A stretch of 10,323 bases of DNA from JAULZV01 sp964401885 (GTDB lineage: Bacteria; Patescibacteriota; Minisyncoccia; Phycocordibacterales; JAACPR01), in contig CAYOAC010000026.1 in assembly GCA_964401885.1 (NCBI GenBank), forward strand, positions 1 to 10,323, in the 5' to 3' direction. The translations under genes were made by a program, and so were the position numbers. Positions 6,417 to 10,323 of the stretch are shown in pieces. The notes beneath the pieces are model-generated. The model saw only the letters and a program-made list of their open reading frames with translations, made no database searches and was not told where the DNA came from. Position 1 is the stretch's first letter. Each line of letters opens with the position of its first letter.

Positions 6417-6734
6417 ATGTCAAAAACAAAAAAGACTGTTAAAAGATCTATTGTTCCAATTGGGGACAAGGTCCTTATTAAAGAAATAAAAGAAGAGAAA
6501 AAAACTGGAATGGGAATTATCTTGCCTGACTCAGTTGATATGGAAAAAGGATTAAAAGAAGGAAAAGTTATTGCAGTTGGTGAAGGAAAATTTGTAGACG
6601 ATGAATTGGTAGAATTATTTGTAAAAAAAGGAGATATCGTACTTTTTAGTTGGGGAGACAAAATAAAATTAGATGATGAAGAATATTTTATTGTTCGAGA
6701 ATCAGAAATTTCTGCAAAAATAGAAACAAAATAA
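6417..6734 (+). CDS. groES: Co-chaperonin GroES
   Basis: 105-residue GroES, the heptameric lid that caps GroEL and closes the folding chamber in the cytoplasm. The family core begins with PIGDKVLIKEI (14-24). The mobile loop (about 25-45) carries the GroEL-binding hydrophobic tripeptide IIL at 34-36 in GMGIILPDS. GKVIAVGEGK (49-58), VKKGDIVLFSWGDKIKLDDEEYFIVRESEI (69-98) complete the barrel. A ten-residue basic leader (MSKTKKTVKR) makes it slightly longer than the 97-residue E. coli protein. ATG 6417 is chosen because it starts MSKTKK just before the core and downstream of the promoter; an in-frame start at 6318 would lie inside the terminator. No Shine-Dalgarno. groEL follows 23 bp later. 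Confidence 0.95.
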   Translation: MSKTKKTVKRSIVPIGDKVLIKEIKEEKKTGMGIILPDSVDMEKGLKEGKVIAVGEGKFVDDELVELFVKKGDIVLFSWGDKIKLDDEEYFIVRESEISAKIETK

Positions 6735-6757
6735 TTATCAATTAATTTATTTTTAAT

Positions 6758-8375
6758 ATGTCAAAACAAGTACTGTTCAATGAAGAAGCAAAAAAATTAC
6801 TTATTAAAGGAGTAAATACTGTTGCTGATGCTGTTCGAGTTACTGTTGGTCCGAGAGGAAGAAATGTGATTTTGGATAAAGGATTTGGTTCTCCAACAAT
6901 CACAAATGATGGAGTATCTATTGCAAAAGAAATTTCTCTTGAGAATAGATTTGAAAATATGGGCGCAGAAATCATCAAAGAAGTTGCCACAAAGACTAAT
7001 GACATGGCCGGAGATGGAACAACTACTTCTGTAATAATTGCACAAGCTTTGATAAATGAAGGTTTTAAACATACTGCAATGGGTGCAAATAGTATGGGGA
7101 TTAAGGGTGGAATTGAAAAGGCGGGAAAAGAGGCTGTAGAATTTATTAAAAAAAGTGCGACACCTATTAAAGATAANNNNNNNNNNAACAATTTCTGCCG
7201 AATCAGAAGAACTTGGGGAAATTATCGCAGACACAATAGAAAGAATTGGGAAGGATGGAGTAGTGACCGTAGAAGAATCACAGAGTTTTGGTGTTACAAG
7301 TGAAGTTGCACAAGGACTCGAATTTAATCAAGGATATATTTCTCCTTATATGATTACCGATTCAGAAAGAATGGAAGCTGAATATAAAGATCCTCTTATA
7401 TTGGTAACAGATAAAAAGATTTCAAATATAAAAGAATTACTTCCACTCATAGAAAGTCTTGCTCAATCAGGAAAAAAAGAATTGGTAATTATTGCTGACG
7501 ATGTTGAGGGTGATGCGCTTACAACTTTTGTAGTAAATAAATTAAGAGGAATATTCAGCGTGCTTGCAATCAAAGCTCCCGGTTTTGGAGATAGAAAAAA
7601 AGAAGAATTAAAAGATATTGCCATGACTACGGGCGCAACTATTGTAAGTAGTGATTTTGGAATTAATCTTGAAAAAGTGACAATCGCAATGCTTGGTAAA
7701 GCTCACAAGATTATTTCAAAAAAAGATTCAACAGTTATTGTTGGTGGAAAGGGTAAAAAATCAGAACTTGATGAAAGAATTTCTCAAATCAAATCTCAAA
7801 TAAAAAGTATTGAATCAAAATATGAAAAAGAAAAATTAGAAGAACGAGTTGCAAAATTATCAGGGGGAGTTGCTGTGATAAAGGTTGGTGCCGCGACTGA
7901 AACAGAAATGAAATATTTAAAATTGAAAATTGAAGATGCGGTTAATGCTACAAAGTCAGCTGTAGAAGAAGGGGTGGTCGCAGGTGGAGGAAGTACGCTT
8001 GCAAAAGCATCACTCTTTCTTGAAGAAAAAGTTTTGAAATTAGGAACAAAAATGTCATTAGAAGAAAAGATTGGATATGAAATTGTTTCAAAAGCTTTAA
8101 AATCTCCACTTAGACAAATTGCTTTCAATGCAGGAAAAGAAGATGCTGGGGTAGTTGTTGATGCTGTTATAAAAGGAGGAGTTAGAGCAGGGTACGATGC
8201 TCTCAATGATGTAATGGTCGAAGATATGATTGTTTCTGGAATTATCGATCCTGTAAAAGTAACTCGTAATGGAGTTTCAAATGCAATTAGCGCAGCAGCC
8301 ATACTTTTGACTACTGAAGTTGCAATTGCCGAAATTCCAAAGGAAAAAGAACATCATTCTCACGATATAATTTAA
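6758..8375 (+). CDS. groEL: Chaperonin GroEL, interrupted by an assembly gap
   Basis: 60-kDa chaperonin forming the double-ring, ATP-driven folding chamber with GroES. The 5' piece (6758-7174, 139 residues) shows the nucleotide site: VTVGPRGRNV (28-37), DGVSIAKEI (51-59) and AGDGTTTS (84-91). After the gap the sequence resumes at 7188 as TISAESEELGEIIAD, one frame away. It continues through the apical domain (LEFNQGYISPYM, APGFGDRKKEEL), the EDAVNATKSAVEEGVVAGGG segment with the catalytic Asp, and VMVEDMIVSGIIDPVKVTR. The frame change is an artefact of the ten-N spacer, not a mutation. Allowing about 8 missing residues, the protein is about 542 residues, against 548 in E. coli. It ends KEKEHHSHDII and lacks the Gly-Gly-Met tail. 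No Shine-Dalgarno; cotranscribed with groES. Confidence 0.97.
7177..7186. other. assembly gap (10 N) inside groEL
   Basis: Ten N as a scaffold spacer. Left flank ends ...TPIKD plus AA, right flank begins A then TISAES, and the two are out of phase as drawn. In GroEL the stretch between this Asp and TISA is normally 8 residues, so about 21 nt rather than 10 are expected to be missing. Confidence 0.95.
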
Positions 8376-8395
8376 TGTTGGATATTTTGTAGGTT

Positions 8396-8445
8396 TAAAA
8401 TGATTGCGCAGCACCCTTCGGGTGCTGCGCAATCATTTTAATAAA
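8396..8445 (+). terminator. terminator after groEL
   Basis: A perfect 21-bp stem (arms 8396-8416 and 8420-8440) with a TTC triloop. The core GATTGCGCAGCACCC is flanked by TAAAAT on the left and ATTTTA on the right. Because it is A-rich before and T-rich after, it could work in both directions. It lies 20 bp after the groEL stop. Confidence 0.9.
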
Positions 8446-8452
8446 TATAATA

Positions 8453-8461
8453 TGTTATAAT
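8453..8461 (+). promoter_or_regulatory. extended -10 promoter of the GLUG-repeat gene
   Basis: TGTTATAAT, an extended -10 (TG-N-TATAAT) with a perfect hexamer at 8456-8461; no good -35 at 17 bp (TCATTT). Expected initiation near 8468 gives a leader of about 24 nt to ATG 8492, without a Shine-Dalgarno. Confidence 0.55.
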
Positions 8462-8491
8462 CTGGAATATTAAAATTATTATTACCACAAT

Positions 8492-10323
8492 ATGAACCGT
8501 TATTATTTTTTTTCGATAATTACCATATTTCTTTTATTTAGTGGTTTTATTAGTGCAATTGCTTTTTCAGGTGAAGGAACTGGTACCTCTGAAGATCCAT
8601 ATCAAATTACTGATTGTCAGGAGTTACAACAAATACAAAAAGGTGAGGTTTTTTTATTTTATGAGATTAAAAATAATATAGACTGTTCAGAAACCGAGTT
8701 TTGGAATGATGGTTTAGGATTTGAACCTATTGGTACCGAAAACGAACCTGTTTCCAATATTGATATAACTGGAACTGGTAGTGGAGTTGTAATTTCAAAT
8801 TTATTTATAAATCGACCTCTTCAAGATAATGTCGGAATACTTGGTTATGCTACTGATGAAATAGGTTTTTATAATATTGGTTTGAAAAATGTTCAAATTG
8901 TTGGAAGAGATAATGTCGGTAGTTTTATGGGTAATGCTTCCACTACAGGTTTAAGTACTGGATGGATTTCTCAGGGATATGTTGACGGTGGTTCTATATC
9001 AGGAAGATCAAATGTTGGAGGTCTTTTGGGGTATGCTGATAGTATTTCAGTAGATTTAACATATTCAAATGCCTTGATAAGTGGAATATCAAATACCGGT
9101 GGTTTGATAGGGTTGGGGGAAAACTTAGATTTTTCTGGTAATGCTTCTTATTATGATGCAAGTACTTCAGGTCAAAATGATATTGGTAAAGGTATTCCTA
9201 AAAATACTTTTCAGATGAAACAATCATCAACTTACGTTGATTGGGATTTTTATGCTACGTGGGGAATTATTGAAGGAGATACATATCCATATTTAGTGAA
9301 TCCTGGAATAAGTTATTTTGCTGGAGGTGAAGGTGCTCAAGAAAATCCATATGAAATAAATTCGTGTGTGACTCTCCAAAATATGAGATATTACACAGAT
9401 GCATATTATGAATTAATTTCCAATGTAGATTGTTCTGAGAGTGAAGAATGGAATGATGGTTCGGGATTTATACCTGTTGGTGACAATTCCGGATTTACTG
9501 GAAGTCTTGATGGAAATAATTATACAATTAGTAATCTTTATATTGATACGTCTGGAACAGAAAACCAAGCAGGTTTATTTAATATCCTTGCTAGTGCACA
9601 TATTTTTGATCTAAATATTATTGATGCAAATATAACATCCGATAGTTCTGCTGGAATACTGTCTTCTGAAACAACACTAGACTTTCCCGGTGTCGAAAGT
9701 AATATAATTTCAAATGTATCCGTGTCAGGAACTATTCATGCCAATATTTATGTTGGAGGAATGATTGGAGTAGCAAAAAATGTAATAGTTTCTGATTCAA
9801 ATTCAAATATAAATATTATTAACGATATTACAGGAGAAATATTGGGTGGTCTTATAGGATTGTTGGAGAATTCTGATGTTATACGCTCATATTCAACAGG
9901 TACAATTGAAACAAACAATGAGACAATAACTGTCGGCGGTTTGGTTGCAAAAAGTTTTAATGGTCTAATATATAATTCATATTCAAATATTAATGTAAAA
10001 GGATTAGGTATTATTGGGGGCCTTGTTGGTTTCTTGGATACTTCAGATGTAGAAAATTCTTACTCAATTGGAAGTGTTGTCGGTGAAGGTGGGGGTCTTG
10101 TTGGTGTAATTGGAAACTCAACAATTATCTCTTCTTATTATGATACAGAAACTTCAGGAAAATCAGATTCAGATAAAGGAACCCCTAAAAATACATCTGA
10201 TATGAAATTAAGTACGACTTTTTTAAATTGGGATTTTAATTCTGTATGGGGGATTGTTCAAATAGAAACTTATCCTTATTTGAACACACCTGGTATAAGT
10301 GGGCAATTGCCAGAAACAGAGAA
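8492..10323 (+). CDS. Secreted GLUG-repeat surface protein, 3' end beyond window
   Basis: Open from ATG 8492 to the window edge: 610 codons and no stop. Residues 1-25 form a signal peptide (MNRYYFFSIITIFLLFSG, then SAIA). Two homologous modules follow, about 27-274 and 278-603. Each opens with a GEG...PY(Q/E)I motif and has two Cys (42/64; 292/314) around a (I/V)DCSE(T/S)EFWNDG-like segment ending GF(E/I)P(I/V)G. Each then has GLUG-type repeats (VGGLLGYA 175-182; GGLIGL 203-208 and 452-457; VGGLVAK 481-487; IGGLVGF 508-514; GGGLVGV 533-539) and closes with SYYD..TSG, P(K)NT..MK, WDF...WGI and YPYL...PGIS. The family is known from exported, often repetitive proteins, thought to form beta-rich surface structures. 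Role here is probably cell-surface adhesion or display; the partner is unknown. Module 2 is about 80 residues longer than module 1. More modules or an anchor may follow. Confidence 0.85.
   Translation, partial: MNRYYFFSIITIFLLFSGFISAIAFSGEGTGTSEDPYQITDCQELQQIQKGEVFLFYEIKNNIDCSETEFWNDGLGFEPIGTENEPVSNIDITGTGSGVVISNLFINRPLQDNVGILGYATDEIGFYNIGLKNVQIVGRDNVGSFMGNASTTGLSTGWISQGYVDGGSISGRSNVGGLLGYADSISVDLTYSNALISGISNTGGLIGLGENLDFSGNASYYDASTSGQNDIGKGIPKNTFQMKQSSTYVDWDFYATWGIIEGDTYPYLVNPGISYFAGGEGAQENPYEINSCVTLQNMRYYTDAYYELISNVDCSESEEWNDGSGFIPVGDNSGFTGSLDGNNYTISNLYIDTSGTENQAGLFNILASAHIFDLNIIDANITSDSSAGILSSETTLDFPGVESNIISNVSVSGTIHANIYVGGMIGVAKNVIVSDSNSNINIINDITGEILGGLIGLLENSDVIRSYSTGTIETNNETITVGGLVAKSFNGLIYNSYSNINVKGLGIIGGLVGFLDTSDVENSYSIGSVVGEGGGLVGVIGNSTIISSYYDTETSGKSDSDKGTPKNTSDMKLSTTFLNWDFNSVWGIVQIETYPYLNTPGISGQLPETE

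Noticed and set aside
7155..7187. GTG 7155 as a start for the 3' part of groEL
   Set aside because: It lies inside groEL in another frame and appears only because the ten-N spacer shifts phase.
7796..8302. 168-residue minus-strand frame opposite groEL
   Set aside because: Serine/threonine-rich shadow of the conserved groEL coding sequence, without promoter or family features.

Overview
The window is A+T-rich bacterial DNA with short intergenic spaces and no obvious Shine-Dalgarno sequences. It carries an RNase J, a SecG, a membrane-anchored family 5 solute-binding protein, groES-groEL and a GLUG-repeat surface protein. This mix, with the style of the proteins, suggests a Patescibacteria/CPR (Parcubacteria-like) genome. 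That is inference from protein style; there is no rRNA or other phylogenetic marker here. Three runs of exactly ten N (3964-3973, 5123-5132, 7177-7186) show that this is a scaffolded draft assembly, and each run interrupts a reading frame.

Layout. The left half is read from the minus strand. In transcription order it holds secG (start 5493 or 5475), a family 5 solute-binding protein (ending at 3400), rnj (3328-1487) and an MFS transporter (1194-37). Between rnj and the MFS gene lies a structured spacer of 292 bp. It contains a perfect 36-bp inverted repeat enclosing a second hairpin, and two 21-nt direct repeats each followed by a hairpin. The right half is read from the plus strand: a frameshifted secreted protein with a 3D/double-psi-barrel-like look (5654-6285), a strong terminator, groES (6417-6734), groEL (6758-8375), a second strong terminator, and a GLUG-repeat protein that starts at 8492 and runs off the window.

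The minus-strand genes concern protein export (SecG), capture of peptides or similar solutes at the membrane (binding protein), mRNA turnover (RNase J) and efflux or uptake (MFS). The plus-strand genes give the folding chaperonin and two exported proteins. Promoter-like TATAAT boxes 7-8 nt before the ATGs of the MFS gene and secG suggest leaderless transcripts.

The main caution is the secG region. The secG frame runs directly into a piece of a RodA/FtsW-type SEDS protein that ends at an assembly gap, and the downstream binding-protein gene has lost its start codon. I read this as a chimeric contig end and not as a real fusion. I found no convincing new multi-gene system. The most unusual sequence is the rnj-MFS spacer, followed by the duplicated GLUG module and the frameshifted secreted protein.
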